Assembly: GCF_039543185.1 (NCBI RefSeq)
Contig: NZ_BAABJG010000045.1
Span: 1-64,000, forward strand
Length of the DNA: 64,000 nt
From: Paenibacillus_S vulneris
GTDB taxonomy: Bacteria > Bacillota > Bacilli > Paenibacillales > NBRC-103111
Direction: 5' to 3'
Positions within the stretch are counted from its first letter, which is position 1. Every line of letters starts with the position of its first letter. The position numbers and the translations under genes were made by a program. Below the pieces are notes generated by a model, which was given only the letters and a program-made list of their open reading frames with translations, was not told the DNA's origin and did no database searches. Positions 34,119 through 43,534 of the stretch are shown piece by piece.

Positions 34119-34948
34119 ATGCCATATGTGGAAACTAAAGATTCGACGCGGCTTTATTACAAGGATTGGGGTTCCGGCAAGCCTGTCGTGTTTATTAGCG
34201 GATGGGGCTCAGCTCCGAAATGTGGAACTATCAGATGATAGATTTAAGCACTCAGGGCCTTCGATGCATTGCGTATGACAGACGGGGGCATGGGCGATCG
34301 GACGATCCGGGGCAGGGCTATATCTACGATACCCTCGCTGATGATCTATCTTCACTCCTAGAACACTTGGATCTTCACGATGTGATGCTTGTTGCCCACT
34401 CTATGGGCGGTGGAGAGCTGGTTCGGTATTTGACACGCTACGGAAGCGAACGTGTTAGCCGCTGCGTATTTATAGGAACCGCATTGCCCTGCCCGTTGAA
34501 GACAGAGGATAACCCAATGGGATTCGATAGAACCACGGTGGAGATGACTCGATCCGAATGGAGAAGGGACTTCCCCCGGTGGGTGCAAGAGAATGCAGCT
34601 CCCTACTTCGGCGAAGGGCTGCCGGGCTGCTCGGTTTCTCCCGAATTGACTGATTGGACGAAATCGGATATGTTCCGAACATCGCACAAAGCGATTCTCG
34701 ATTGCAATCAAGCGCTCATCGAGACGGATTTTCGCGCTGAGTTACGGGAAATATCGCTGCCCTCCCTCATCATTCACGGGGATAGCGACCGCTCTTTTCC
34801 CGTAGAGATATCCGGGATGATAGCTGCGCAGCTTCTGCCCCATAATCGCTTTATCGTATATGAGAACGGTCCTCATGGACTCTACATCACCCATATGGAA
34901 CGCTTAAATAGCGATCTTTGGTCCTTTGCGCTAGAGAGGCAGTCCTAG
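34119..34948 (+). pseudogene. Alpha/beta hydrolase (haloperoxidase/esterase type) with a single-base frameshift
   Basis: The gene starts at an ATG after GGGAGG and reads MPYVETKDSTRLYYKDWGSG, 'KPVVFISGWG'. It then loses frame near 34204, where one G or adjacent base seems missing. In the next frame it continues SSEMWNYQMIDLSTQGLR to the end. Catalytic parts are intact across the break: nucleophile Ser in VAHSMGGGE, Asp in HGDSD and His in GPHGLY. Total length (~275 residues) fits non-haem haloperoxidase-like esterases. The break could be a real mutation or a sequencing error in the GGGG run. Confidence 0.8.
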
Positions 34949-34953
34949 CAAAC

Positions 34954-34980
34954 TAGGGCTGCCATTCGGCAGCCCTTTTG
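34954..34980 (+). terminator. Terminator after the hydrolase gene
   Basis: GGGCTGCC (34956-34963) pairs with GGCAGCCC (34968-34975) around a four-base loop, followed by TTTT. Confidence 0.85.
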
Positions 34981-35000
34981 CTGAGACATCCGTTTCCCTT

Positions 35001-36587
35001 TCAACGAATGAGTTCTATCGAGGAATCCCTTGAATCCTGGAGCAAAATCCCCTCGTCGGACGTGAGTACACGAGAGATCGGATCTGCCACGCTCAGCAGC
35101 AAACGGCCTGAGCTGTCCAGCAGTACGATGCCGTAGTCCTCCTGTTCGCCAAACCTGCAAACGAGTCGATCATTCAGCACTTGAACACCAGCAACTGGCG
35201 TCGTCCATACGCGCGGGTCTTCCCCGTTCGGATCAGCCTGGTACAGCTCGAAGCGGTTCGCGTCCTTCTTGATTGTATAGAAGACGTTGCCGCCGATGCT
35301 GTCAAACCACGACACCGCATGGTCTGACAGGCTCGTCTCGCCCGTACCATCCAGCGCCGATGAGTATAGCCTGCCGTCCTCGTCTTTTACATAGTACAGC
35401 TTGTTATCGATGATCCAGAATCGGCTGACACCGAAGTCGATGATCTTCTCAGTCTTATTCGTCTTCAAGTTGATTTTATAGAGTTTATTGGTGTCAGAGC
35501 TGCTGCGGGAAGCAAGCACGAACACATCCTCTCCATGGACAGCAAGGAGGGAAGCTGCGTCACGCGGAGCTCCTAACGAGGTACCGTCTGACATAACCGC
35601 ATACATCAGATCCGCGTCACCTACACGTTTACCGCTCGTCTTTTCCTCGCCCGGCTGCGACAAATAGAGATTGCCGCCCTCAAACGCTGAAGCGCCCAAA
35701 TTCATGACTAATGTTCCCAACGGCGTCTCGCGGAAATCGAGGTAGCCTTGGTGTACCAGCTCCGCTTTCCCGTCGTCACTGATTTTCACGAACTCATCGT
35801 GACCCATTATTCCTCCCCCGAGGTGGTAGGTAAGCCAAAGGGCATTGTCACGGATTTGAAAGGACACTTGCTTTTGCAGTCCTTGTGAGGTTTGGATGCT
35901 ATAGGAATAGAGCTCTTCCTTGGCTGACGGCTGCTGCAAGGGAGCCCGGTATATGTGATTCGTCGTGCCTGTCGTCTCGACAAAATAAATATAGCCTTTG
36001 TAAAGGGCAACATCGTTCTCCCCGGCATCGGCAGGAAGGCCGATCGTTTGCAGCTGCGGATTATGGGATAAGATGCTAAGGCCGCTTCTGTTGTCCCAAC
36101 GGTAATCCCATCCGAATTCGTCATGCGCAAAGCGCCAGGTCAATGGAAAATACGTCACATCCCGGAAGCTTAACAAGGGATATTCCTCTTTGGAATTGTC
36201 GATCGTCTTGCCGTTGATCGTGACGGCCGATGCGGGAACCTCTGCCGTATACGCGGCCGCGTTGCGGCGATCGGACTGATAAGGCGCGTACGAAGAGGCC
36301 ACACGGCTCTGCTTAATGTTCAAGCCGTCGTTCGGCGACCAAGTCGCCTCCAAACCGAGCAATCTTGAATCATACCACGTCATCGGCACATACGTGATAT
36401 CGCGATAAACCAGCAGCGGGTATTCACGGTACTGATTTTCCACCGTATGACCGTTCAAATTCACTGTAAAATCCGGCAGCGTGACCCTCACGCTCGCATC
36501 AGCCGCCCGACTATGCCCCGCAGGCGCCAACAAGCTCATGCACAATGTAAATAGGATCGTATAGCCCACCCATTTTGGCCTCATCAC
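35001..36587 (-). CDS. Secreted protein with two copper-amine-oxidase-N-like repeats and a DUF5050-like propeller
   Basis: A 528-residue exported protein. Residues 1-29 form a signal peptide (hydrophobic core then HSRAADA). Two related repeats follow (about 38-85 and 120-165), each with an NLNG/INGK turn, 'EYPLLVYRDITYVPMTW' or its counterpart, and an aromatic end; these resemble the copper-amine-oxidase N-terminal wall domain. The remainder consists of blades such as 'NKLYKINLKTNKTEKI' and 'GRLYSSALDGTGE', like the DUF5050 beta-propeller. It is probably attached to or near the cell wall. GTG 36587 or the next ATG may start it. Confidence 0.82.
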   Translation of the reverse strand: MMRPKWVGYTILFTLCMSLLAPAGHSRAADASVRVTLPDFTVNLNGHTVENQYREYPLLVYRDITYVPMTWYDSRLLGLEATWSPNDGLNIKQSRVASSYAPYQSDRRNAAAYTAEVPASAVTINGKTIDNSKEEYPLLSFRDVTYFPLTWRFAHDEFGWDYRWDNRSGLSILSHNPQLQTIGLPADAGENDVALYKGYIYFVETTGTTNHIYRAPLQQPSAKEELYSYSIQTSQGLQKQVSFQIRDNALWLTYHLGGGIMGHDEFVKISDDGKAELVHQGYLDFRETPLGTLVMNLGASAFEGGNLYLSQPGEEKTSGKRVGDADLMYAVMSDGTSLGAPRDAASLLAVHGEDVFVLASRSSSDTNKLYKINLKTNKTEKIIDFGVSRFWIIDNKLYYVKDEDGRLYSSALDGTGETSLSDHAVSWFDSIGGNVFYTIKKDANRFELYQADPNGEDPRVWTTPVAGVQVLNDRLVCRFGEQEDYGIVLLDSSGRLLLSVADPISRVLTSDEGILLQDSRDSSIELIR

Positions 36588-36784
36588 AACGTCATCTCCT
36601 CTCTGTTGATTTAAACGCAGGTCGTGATTAAAAGTTACTGTTCCTCATTTTACCACCCGAACCGCCGATAATTTGGATGTTCAATGTCAGTTCCCTCCTT
36701 ACCTTCGTTCCCTCCATTGTAACTCGGAAAATAAAGTTCGGGAAAGAAGGGATCTTATCCCAGGCGACTGGATCGGCTCGGACG

Positions 36785-36813
36785 CAAAAAAACACCCGCC
36801 CTTCGGCGGATGC
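36785..36813 (-). terminator. Terminator of the carbohydrate operon
   Basis: On the minus strand CATCCGCC and GGCGGGTG form an 8-bp stem around GAAG, followed by seven T. It lies just after the last gene of the operon. Confidence 0.85.
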
Positions 36814-36825
36814 TTGTGCAATCGA

Positions 36826-38529
36826 TTATTGGGACAGCAGCTCATCGACGGTGGCCGGCTTGCGGCGCATAGCTAGTTTCAATGATGGGCTTCCATCGGT
36901 GCACCGGGCTGTCCAGTACTGTTCTTGCTCGGTCACTTCCACCTGAAGCCATTTCTCACGGTCGCCTAAACTCAATGCGAACAGCAGGCCCGCCTGCTCC
37001 ATGTCGGTAAAGTTGAATACATGCTCCGGTCCGCTGTAAAGGATGTAATCAAGATGCAGACGTCCGTCCTGAATCTGCCATTCCCAGCCCGTCTTGGATG
37101 AGTCTGACTGAAATTCGGCCAATAGGTTCTGCACGCAAATCGTATGCTCCCCAAGCACAACCCGTACCCTTCTCTCCTCCTGTACCTTGACTTCTATCGT
37201 ATCCAGGCATCCCCCGAATTCCAGGCGAATCCGCAGGTCCTGCGCTTTGACCCATCCCTTGATTCGGTCCAGGCTGCTGTGAGTATCCCCTCCATTGGTG
37301 CTGAAGCCGATTCCATACAGGACATCTCCCTCATTTTGCCGGGAGGTGATGATTGCCGCCGCATAGTCATAGCCATCATGAAGACATTGCAGCTGCATAT
37401 AGGCGGTTTCCCCGCCATGCTTCATATAAGCTAATAAATTGCGCCGCTGATTCCACATAATTTCTTTATCTATCGTGCCTAATGCATAGGCTTCATTCAT
37501 GAACAGCGTAGCATGCTTCTGAATTCTCTTACCCGTGTTCTCATAAATACGCTGGCGTAAATGCTCATGATGCGGCTCGATAAAGTAACGACGTAGCTTA
37601 TCGGGACAGCACAATCCGCTGTCATACCAGTTCGGCTCGAAGATCAAGTCCTCATCGGGAAGAAAGCGTACTTCCCCCTCCAAGCCCAGCTGCAAAAAGG
37701 TTAGAAACTTCGGCGCCAGCAGCTTATCGTAGCTGCGGCTATGCGGACCCGCCCACTGCTTCGTGGGCACGTGGAAATGCTCCGCTACCATGCGCCATCC
37801 CACCTCAAGCAGCTCCTCCGTCAACTGCCGGGCGGCTTCATTCTTCGTTCGTGTGTAGAGGCTCGACAGCTCGGCAATCGCAACCGTTGTATAGGTGGGA
37901 CTGTTATACTCCTCGAAGGTGCCGAGACGCTTAGTATGGGCATGAAACTCCGTGAGACGCTGAAGACCATAGTCGCGGTAGGGAGGATAATCGTATACCT
38001 CGCCGGCTAGCAGCGTTACGAACGACCCCATAATGGAAATGTTCGTGTAGCCCGGCCTTACATTCCTTGCGATGATCGCCTGGCATGCCCGGAAGATCGC
38101 ATCACGCAGACGGGACTTTAAGCCGGACGACATGATATCTTGGTAGTGCATGGCGGCAAGAACGAGCTGCTTCCCGCAGAAATCGGCCCAGTTCCAATCA
38201 GGGGGCGCCATCCGGTCCAAGGGCTCCTCGTAAAACCACGACCAAATGCCATGGGTCGGGCGGCTGGGATCCGTATCCTGCAGCGATAGGACCTTCTCCA
38301 CAATGGCGCATCCCCGCTCCTGATAGCGGGGAATGCCGCTGCCTAGCAGCGTCACCGCATAAGAGAGCGATTCGCGCGTAGGGTGCACATACGGCACATC
38401 CCGAAGGGTCGTATGATAACCCGGACTGCTGAAGGGCTGCCTCAGCAGCTGCAGCTCCGGATTATAATTGGCCTCGTTGTGCTCCAGCCACTGCAGCAGC
38501 TTCTGCCTGGTTAATTCCGTTGAGATCAT
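36826..38529 (-). CDS. Unassigned toroid-like enzyme of a uronate/carbohydrate locus
   Basis: A 567-residue cytoplasmic protein, helical in its first ~360 residues and beta-rich after, the layout of alpha/alpha-toroid plus beta-sandwich polysaccharide lyases and hydrolases. Conspicuous segments are PTHGIWSWFYEEPLDRMAPP, 'PPDWNWADFCGKQLVLA', 'TFEEYNSPTYTTVAIAELSS' and QWAGPHSRSYD. I do not recognise the family. There is no signal peptide, so it should act on imported oligosaccharides. The ATG at 38529 follows AAGGAG and lies one base after the GH105 stop, so the two genes are coupled. It is the last gene of the operon. Confidence 0.8.
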   Translation of the reverse strand: MISTELTRQKLLQWLEHNEANYNPELQLLRQPFSSPGYHTTLRDVPYVHPTRESLSYAVTLLGSGIPRYQERGCAIVEKVLSLQDTDPSRPTHGIWSWFYEEPLDRMAPPDWNWADFCGKQLVLAAMHYQDIMSSGLKSRLRDAIFRACQAIIARNVRPGYTNISIMGSFVTLLAGEVYDYPPYRDYGLQRLTEFHAHTKRLGTFEEYNSPTYTTVAIAELSSLYTRTKNEAARQLTEELLEVGWRMVAEHFHVPTKQWAGPHSRSYDKLLAPKFLTFLQLGLEGEVRFLPDEDLIFEPNWYDSGLCCPDKLRRYFIEPHHEHLRQRIYENTGKRIQKHATLFMNEAYALGTIDKEIMWNQRRNLLAYMKHGGETAYMQLQCLHDGYDYAAAIITSRQNEGDVLYGIGFSTNGGDTHSSLDRIKGWVKAQDLRIRLEFGGCLDTIEVKVQEERRVRVVLGEHTICVQNLLAEFQSDSSKTGWEWQIQDGRLHLDYILYSGPEHVFNFTDMEQAGLLFALSLGDREKWLQVEVTEQEQYWTARCTDGSPSLKLAMRRKPATVDELLSQ

Positions 38530-38530
38530 T

Positions 38531-39637
38531 CTATCGACTCCTTCCGGTGATTCCATTAATAGAGGAAGAGCTGTGCTTCAAGCCCAACCCACGATCCCTT
38601 CCTTCCAGCAGCTCACAGATCAGCATAAGCGCCAGCGCTTGGCCGTAAGGCGTCGGTGTTATTTTCACTTCGTTATACGCCTCCACCGTCGGCATGACCG
38701 GCGTTCCGCCGGAGACGCCATGTACGGCCCCGTATACGTCGACATGGATCATAACCGCTTCAGCTGCCTTCTCGACCGCTTGACGAAGCTCCGCTTGCAG
38801 GGCGGAATCTTCTACCAGCTGGAAGCCATAAGCAATGCCGGCGGCGGCCGAGGTTTCCAAATAGAAGTCCGGCCGGTCAAGGACGGTATGCCACATGCCG
38901 TTGGCTGTCTGGTATCGGACTAAACCCCGCAGCAGAGCCGTATAACGCTCGTACACCTCGGCCGGAATCTCAGCTAAATGCTTGACATGAGCAACAATCT
39001 CGGGGACGCCGAAAGCGACCCAAGCATTAGCACGGCCCCATCGGGCTGCCGACATGTGGTTGCGATTGACCCCGTCAAAGCCATGGAACAGCACGCCCAT
39101 CGTCTCATCCTGTAACAGTTGGAGATGGACGAGCACCTGCTTCACGGCTTCCTTCGCCATGACAGCGTCTCCTGTCAAAGAAGCGAGGCGGGCAAGGAAC
39201 AATGCGCCGACGACAAGCGTATCCGCCCACAGCTGCTCAGGGAAGTCGACGCCCTCGGTCACCGTATGCTCGAAGCCGCCCTCCTTCGTGCGGGGCGCCT
39301 CATTCATCATCCAGTCGCCGTGCTCCTGCACAAGCGGCATCCACTCCGCCGCCGCTTCCGGTTCCTGTCGCAGCAGCTCCGTTAACGCCGCGAACGGCGC
39401 GGTGGAGTTGATCACGCGCTGCTGTGCAGCTTTGTGGCGGTTCTCCCGCATCCAGCGCCACAAATATTCCCGCACCGTTTCAAGACCGGTTGTCTCATAA
39501 TATTTGACCGCCGCGATCAGGCCTACGCCCGGCTTCCAATCCCAATTGTACATGCTGCGCTGCCAGTCGCTCTCGGGCGCGGTCACCATGTACTCGTATA
39601 CCTGCTCCGCCTTGCCTAGGAGCTTCTCTCTGTTCAT
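38531..39637 (-). CDS. GH105 unsaturated rhamnogalacturonyl/uronyl hydrolase
   Basis: A 368-residue (alpha/alpha)6-barrel hydrolase resembling Bacillus YteR. Diagnostic segments are FPEQLWADTLVVGALFLARL (with the expected catalytic Asp), 'HGFDGVNRNHMSAARWGRANAW' and 'YLETSAAAGIAYGF'. These enzymes hydrate the 4,5-unsaturated uronic acid left by polysaccharide lyases. No signal peptide is present, so it acts on imported oligosaccharides. CGAGGAGG supports the ATG. It follows the ABC permease genes after 63 bases, without a terminator between. Confidence 0.9.
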   Translation of the reverse strand: MNREKLLGKAEQVYEYMVTAPESDWQRSMYNWDWKPGVGLIAAVKYYETTGLETVREYLWRWMRENRHKAAQQRVINSTAPFAALTELLRQEPEAAAEWMPLVQEHGDWMMNEAPRTKEGGFEHTVTEGVDFPEQLWADTLVVGALFLARLASLTGDAVMAKEAVKQVLVHLQLLQDETMGVLFHGFDGVNRNHMSAARWGRANAWVAFGVPEIVAHVKHLAEIPAEVYERYTALLRGLVRYQTANGMWHTVLDRPDFYLETSAAAGIAYGFQLVEDSALQAELRQAVEKAAEAVMIHVDVYGAVHGVSGGTPVMPTVEAYNEVKITPTPYGQALALMLICELLEGRDRGLGLKHSSSSINGITGRSR

Positions 39638-39700
39638 CTATATTCCTCCTCGCTGCATTACACAGACGATATTTGATGTGTATCTTGCAGACCCACGCGC

Positions 39701-40567
39701 CTAGCCCTTCACCGAGCCGATCATCGCTCCCTTGGCGAAATACTTTTGCAGGAACGGATAAATAAGCAGAATCGGCACCGTAGCGATAATAATCATCGCC
39801 ATCTTCACGGTGACACCGATTTTCGGTGCATCTCCGGACATGGCGGCATCGACCGCTTCACTTGTCATTTGCACGAGAATTTGGCGCAGCAGCACCTGCA
39901 GCGTCATTTTGCTGACATCACTGTTGTACATGACCGCCTGGAAGAAGATATTCCATTTGGATACCGCATAGAACAGAGTCAGCGTAGCGATAACCGGCAA
40001 AGAAATCGGCATGACGATTCTCGCCAGCACTCCCATATCATTGCTTCCGTCGATTTTGGCCGATTCCTCCAGCTCTTGCGGAACGGAGCGGAAGAAGCTG
40101 ACCATAATCATCAGATTAAATACGCTAAGGGCACTGGGAATAATAAGCGACCACAGCGAATTCAGCATCCCCAGCTCTTTCACCAGCAAGTACGAAGGGA
40201 TAATGCCTCCGTTAAACAGCATCGTAAAAAAAGCGAGGAACAGCATCACGCTAGTGCCCTTCACATGTTTCTTGGACAGCGGATACGCAAGCGAGATGGT
40301 TAACAGCATGCTGAGAATGGTTCCTGCAACCGTCACAAACACCGTATTATAGAACGTCTGGATGAACTGCCGGTTATGAAATACCGTATCGTAGGCGATA
40401 CTCGTCCACTGCTTCGGCCAGAACAGCAATTGGCCCTCGTATACCAAATGCGCCGTGGAGAAGGACAGCACGAACACATTCCAGAACGGAAATACCATCA
40501 ACAGCGCCATCAGGCCGAGCAGCGTGTAATTGACCGCCTCGAACCAAATGCCTTTTTGTATTTTCAT
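39701..40567 (-). CDS. Carbohydrate ABC transporter permease (LplC/YtcP-like, CUT1)
   Basis: A 288-residue inner-membrane permease with six helices. The cytoplasmic EAA loop reads ELEESAKIDGSNDMGVLARI, and 'MPISLPVIATLTLFYAVSKW' and the C-terminal FAKGAMIGSVKG are typical of the LplC/YtcP group that pairs with LplB. AAAGGAG precedes the ATG. It is preceded by the partner permease (30 bases) and followed by GH105. No ATPase gene is present; such systems usually share a housekeeping MsmX-type ATPase encoded elsewhere. Confidence 0.93.
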   Translation of the reverse strand: MKIQKGIWFEAVNYTLLGLMALLMVFPFWNVFVLSFSTAHLVYEGQLLFWPKQWTSIAYDTVFHNRQFIQTFYNTVFVTVAGTILSMLLTISLAYPLSKKHVKGTSVMLFLAFFTMLFNGGIIPSYLLVKELGMLNSLWSLIIPSALSVFNLMIMVSFFRSVPQELEESAKIDGSNDMGVLARIVMPISLPVIATLTLFYAVSKWNIFFQAVMYNSDVSKMTLQVLLRQILVQMTSEAVDAAMSGDAPKIGVTVKMAMIIIATVPILLIYPFLQKYFAKGAMIGSVKG

Positions 40568-40597
40568 GTGAATGATTCTCCTTTCCGAACGCTTTGG

Positions 40598-41566
40598 TTA
40601 AAATAAATAGTTATCGCTCGTCTTCTTGGCTACGTAGTTGGAACCGAGAATAAGGACAAGTCCTACCACGGATTTAAAAAGCCCTACCGCCGACGCGAAG
40701 CTGAAATTGCCCTGCAGCACGCCCGCTTTGAACACGTACGTATCAAACACCTCGGATACGCTGCTCACCATCGGGTTGCCCATAATAAACAGCTGGTCGA
40801 AGGAAAGGCTCATAATGTGCCCGATCCGCAGCAGCAGCAGCACAACAACGGTGTTCATTAGAGCCGGAATCGTAATGGCCTTCATCTGATGCCACCGGTT
40901 CGCTCCGTCTACACGCGCAGCTTCATACAATTCCGGGTTAATCCCGGCCAAGGCCGCCAGGAAAATAATCGTCCCCCACCCCGCTTCCTTCCAGATGCTT
41001 TGCAGGGTAATCATGCCCCAGAACAAGCGGGTATCCAGCAGCAGCTGCACCTTCGGAAACCCCAGCGCATGAACAATTTGGGTAACGATCCCCTCCGAAT
41101 TCATCAACGTAATCGTCAATGAACAAATAACGACCCATGATACGAAATGGGGCAAATAAATGATCGTCTGTACCGCCTTCTGAAATACGACGGACCGCAC
41201 TTCATTGAGCAGCAGCGCGAGCACGATCGGTGTCGGGAAAAACAATACCAGGTTCAGCAAGCTGATCACCAAGGTGTTGCGCAATACCATCCAGAAATCC
41301 GGATGCTTGAACAATCTCTCAAAATGAGCAAACCCCACCCAATCGCTATGAAAAATTCCCGCAAACGGGTTATAGTCCTGAAATGCCAGCACGATGCCAT
41401 ACATCGGCACATAATCGAAAAGCAAAATAAACGCCATGCCTGGCAGAGCAAGCAAATACATGTACCGGTCCGTCCACAGCTTTCTCCACAGCTTGCCGCG
41501 CTTTGAGCCTGATGCGGCGGCCGGCTTACTGCCGCGAATCGCCGCGGCTTCCGTTCCCATTGCCAT
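40598..41566 (-). CDS. Carbohydrate ABC transporter permease (LplB/YteP-like, CUT1)
   Basis: A 322-residue permease with a polar, Lys-rich N-terminus and six helices. 'YMYLLALPGMAFILLFDYVP' and MYGIVLAFQDYNPF are hallmarks of the LplB/YteP group, and the EAA loop is 'NPELYEAARVDGANRWHQMK'. It heterodimerises with the following LplC-like permease. It is separated from the solute-binding protein gene by 85 bases that contain a strong hairpin. Start is ATG 41566, with an alternative ATG two codons later. Confidence 0.93.
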   Translation of the reverse strand: MAMGTEAAAIRGSKPAAASGSKRGKLWRKLWTDRYMYLLALPGMAFILLFDYVPMYGIVLAFQDYNPFAGIFHSDWVGFAHFERLFKHPDFWMVLRNTLVISLLNLVLFFPTPIVLALLLNEVRSVVFQKAVQTIIYLPHFVSWVVICSLTITLMNSEGIVTQIVHALGFPKVQLLLDTRLFWGMITLQSIWKEAGWGTIIFLAALAGINPELYEAARVDGANRWHQMKAITIPALMNTVVVLLLLRIGHIMSLSFDQLFIMGNPMVSSVSEVFDTYVFKAGVLQGNFSFASAVGLFKSVVGLVLILGSNYVAKKTSDNYLF

Positions 41567-41596
41567 AATGGAAGTTCACGCTCCTTATGAAAAGCT

Positions 41597-41628
41597 CGGG
41601 TACGTTCCGATGAGCAGAAACGTACCCG
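41597..41628 (-). terminator. Intercistronic hairpin between solute-binding protein and permease genes
   Basis: CGGGTACGTT (41597-41606) and AACGTACCCG (41619-41628) form a perfect 10-bp stem. On the minus strand AGCTTTTC follows. It probably causes partial termination or protects the upstream mRNA, giving more binding protein than permease. Confidence 0.65.
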
Positions 41629-41651
41629 CTTGGCTTTCCTTTATTTTGAAC

Positions 41652-43190
41652 TTATTTGTCGCTTGCGGAAATTTCCTCAACCCATTTGTTTCCTTCAAAA
41701 CGGTCATACCACTGCTTCACGATACCGTCCCAATCCTTCACGTCGATATTGCCCATGATGACTTTTACCGTGTTGGTATTGATAAACGCGTCGGCTTCCG
41801 CTCTGTATTTCGCTCCGGTCGGAGAAAACGCGAAATCCAGGGGCGTAGGTATTTTCAAATATTTCTCCAGCATTTTGTTGCCGCCGACTATCGCTTTCTG
41901 CGCTTCTTCCGAGTTCTTCTTGCTGATAAATACTTCTTCGGTTGGCTGCAGCGGCAGCGTCCACAGGAATGCTCCCGGCATATCGCGCGCGATCAGATCG
42001 CTTTTCACTTCGTTCTTGCCGTCCTTCTTCGTATAGTGGATGCCTTCCGCGCCGTATACGTTGAAGCTTTGACCTTCCGGACTGGCCCCAAAGTCCAGCC
42101 ATTCCATCAGCTTTTGCATTTTGGCAGGATCTTTAGCCGCATTTTTGGATACGAACAACCCGCCGTAATTTACGCGACCTGTAGCGCCTTGTTGGCCTGA
42201 CGGACCTTTGACCGGCTCGAAAGGAACGAGCTTGGCGGACGGATTCGTTTTCTTGACATTGTCCTCAAAGTCGTTGATACGGGAAAGGAAATGGAAGAAG
42301 ATCCCGGCCTGTCCTTTGCTGACCAGCTTGGATTCCGCCATTCTGCCGTCCGTTACCGCAAAATCCGGATCGATCAAGCCGTCTTTGAATGCTTTGCTCA
42401 TCCAGGCAAGGTATTCCTTGAAAGCCGGGGTCGCGAAATTCGGCACGTACTTGCCGTCCTGCTTCACCCATTTATCCTGAATGCCGAACGGCTCCTGCAG
42501 ACCGCTTGCCCCGACGAAGGCATTGTTAGCGTAGCCGATTTGAATCCCGTAGGTGTCCTTTTTGCCGTTATTGTCCGGATCATTGAATGTGAACGCTTTG
42601 GCTACGTTATAGAGCTCGTCCATCGTTTTGGGAGCCTGCAAGCCCAAATGATCCAGCCAGTCTTGACGAATCATCGGTGCATCACCAGTCGCTACAGGGT
42701 TACGCACATTCGTGATGGCCCATGTTTTATTTTGATACTTCGTAATATAAAGGTCCTTCTGCTTCTTCAGGTTCGGATACTTGTCGATATATTCGTCCAG
42801 CGGAACGATTTCTCCAGCCTTAATCATACCAACGATAAAATCATCCATCGTCCGCCAGGCGAATGCGTCCGGAATGTCTCCCGAGGCAATTTGCACGCGG
42901 ATTTTCTCTTTATATATTTCATAAGCGTTGATATTGAACTCGAATTGAACGCCGAGCTTATCCTGCAAATATTTCAAAGCTTCATTGCTTTCCGCCGACG
43001 TGCTCGGAATCGTGTTTCCGTAATCGTAAGCCACTTTCAATTTTACAGATCCGCTTGGTGCCTTGGAGCCGTCCTGAGCGCCTTGCATCCCGTTCGCACC
43101 GCTATTGCCGCAAGCTGCCGTAACAGCCGCGAGTGCGGTTACCAGTACTATGCTTGCCGTCTTTTTCCAAATGCTGTTGGTTAACGTCAT
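41652..43190 (-). CDS. Extracellular sugar-binding lipoprotein (LplA/YtcQ-like)
   Basis: A 512-residue solute-binding protein. The signal peptide ends in the lipobox VTAAC (Cys about residue 27) followed by a Gly/Asn/Ser linker. 'YDYGNTIPSTSAESNEALKY', ASGDIPDAFAWRTMDDF and 'DPDFAVTDGRMAESKLVSKG' fit the LplA/YtcQ group that binds oligosaccharides, often uronate-containing. The ATG at 43190 follows AAGGGG; the longer reading to 43238 adds a charged stretch ahead of the signal peptide. It is the first gene of the operon and is divergent from the YesS-like regulator. Confidence 0.93.
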   Translation of the reverse strand: MTLTNSIWKKTASIVLVTALAAVTAACGNSGANGMQGAQDGSKAPSGSVKLKVAYDYGNTIPSTSAESNEALKYLQDKLGVQFEFNINAYEIYKEKIRVQIASGDIPDAFAWRTMDDFIVGMIKAGEIVPLDEYIDKYPNLKKQKDLYITKYQNKTWAITNVRNPVATGDAPMIRQDWLDHLGLQAPKTMDELYNVAKAFTFNDPDNNGKKDTYGIQIGYANNAFVGASGLQEPFGIQDKWVKQDGKYVPNFATPAFKEYLAWMSKAFKDGLIDPDFAVTDGRMAESKLVSKGQAGIFFHFLSRINDFEDNVKKTNPSAKLVPFEPVKGPSGQQGATGRVNYGGLFVSKNAAKDPAKMQKLMEWLDFGASPEGQSFNVYGAEGIHYTKKDGKNEVKSDLIARDMPGAFLWTLPLQPTEEVFISKKNSEEAQKAIVGGNKMLEKYLKIPTPLDFAFSPTGAKYRAEADAFINTNTVKVIMGNIDVKDWDGIVKQWYDRFEGNKWVEEISASDK

Positions 43191-43453
43191 GTATGAAGTA
43201 CCCCTTTTCCTCTTTATCAATTCCCGTTGATGTCCCATGGTATTGATGCTTGACCTTGCATTTTTCGGCCGGCCTGCCTCGTCATTACTTTATCCTTCTT
43301 CACGGATTCACAGCAACGATCATTTGCTGCAAAATGCCCTATTCTCGCACATTGACCAAACGTCTCGTCTTCAAAACCCAGCAGGAATGCGGGTTTTTGC
43401 GGCGACTTATCATTATGAGCAAATTCGCCTTTTGCCTGAATTGACACTTTCCA

Positions 43454-43462
43454 TGCTATAAT
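43454..43462 (+). promoter_or_regulatory. Extended -10 promoter of the YesS-like regulator
   Basis: TGCTATAAT matches the TGnTATAAT consensus, 72 bases before the start codon. TTGACA occurs too close (43441-43446) to act as its -35. Confidence 0.5.
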
Positions 43463-43534
43463 CAAACGGGTATATTTTATGAGAACCGATCCTGAGACGC
43501 CCAGCTTTTACTGGCAATAGAAAGGGGAGACATC

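Noticed and set aside
43441..43462. TTGACA/TATAAT as a classical promoter pair
   Set aside because: The boxes are only ten bases apart, too close for a sigma-A promoter; only the extended -10 was kept.
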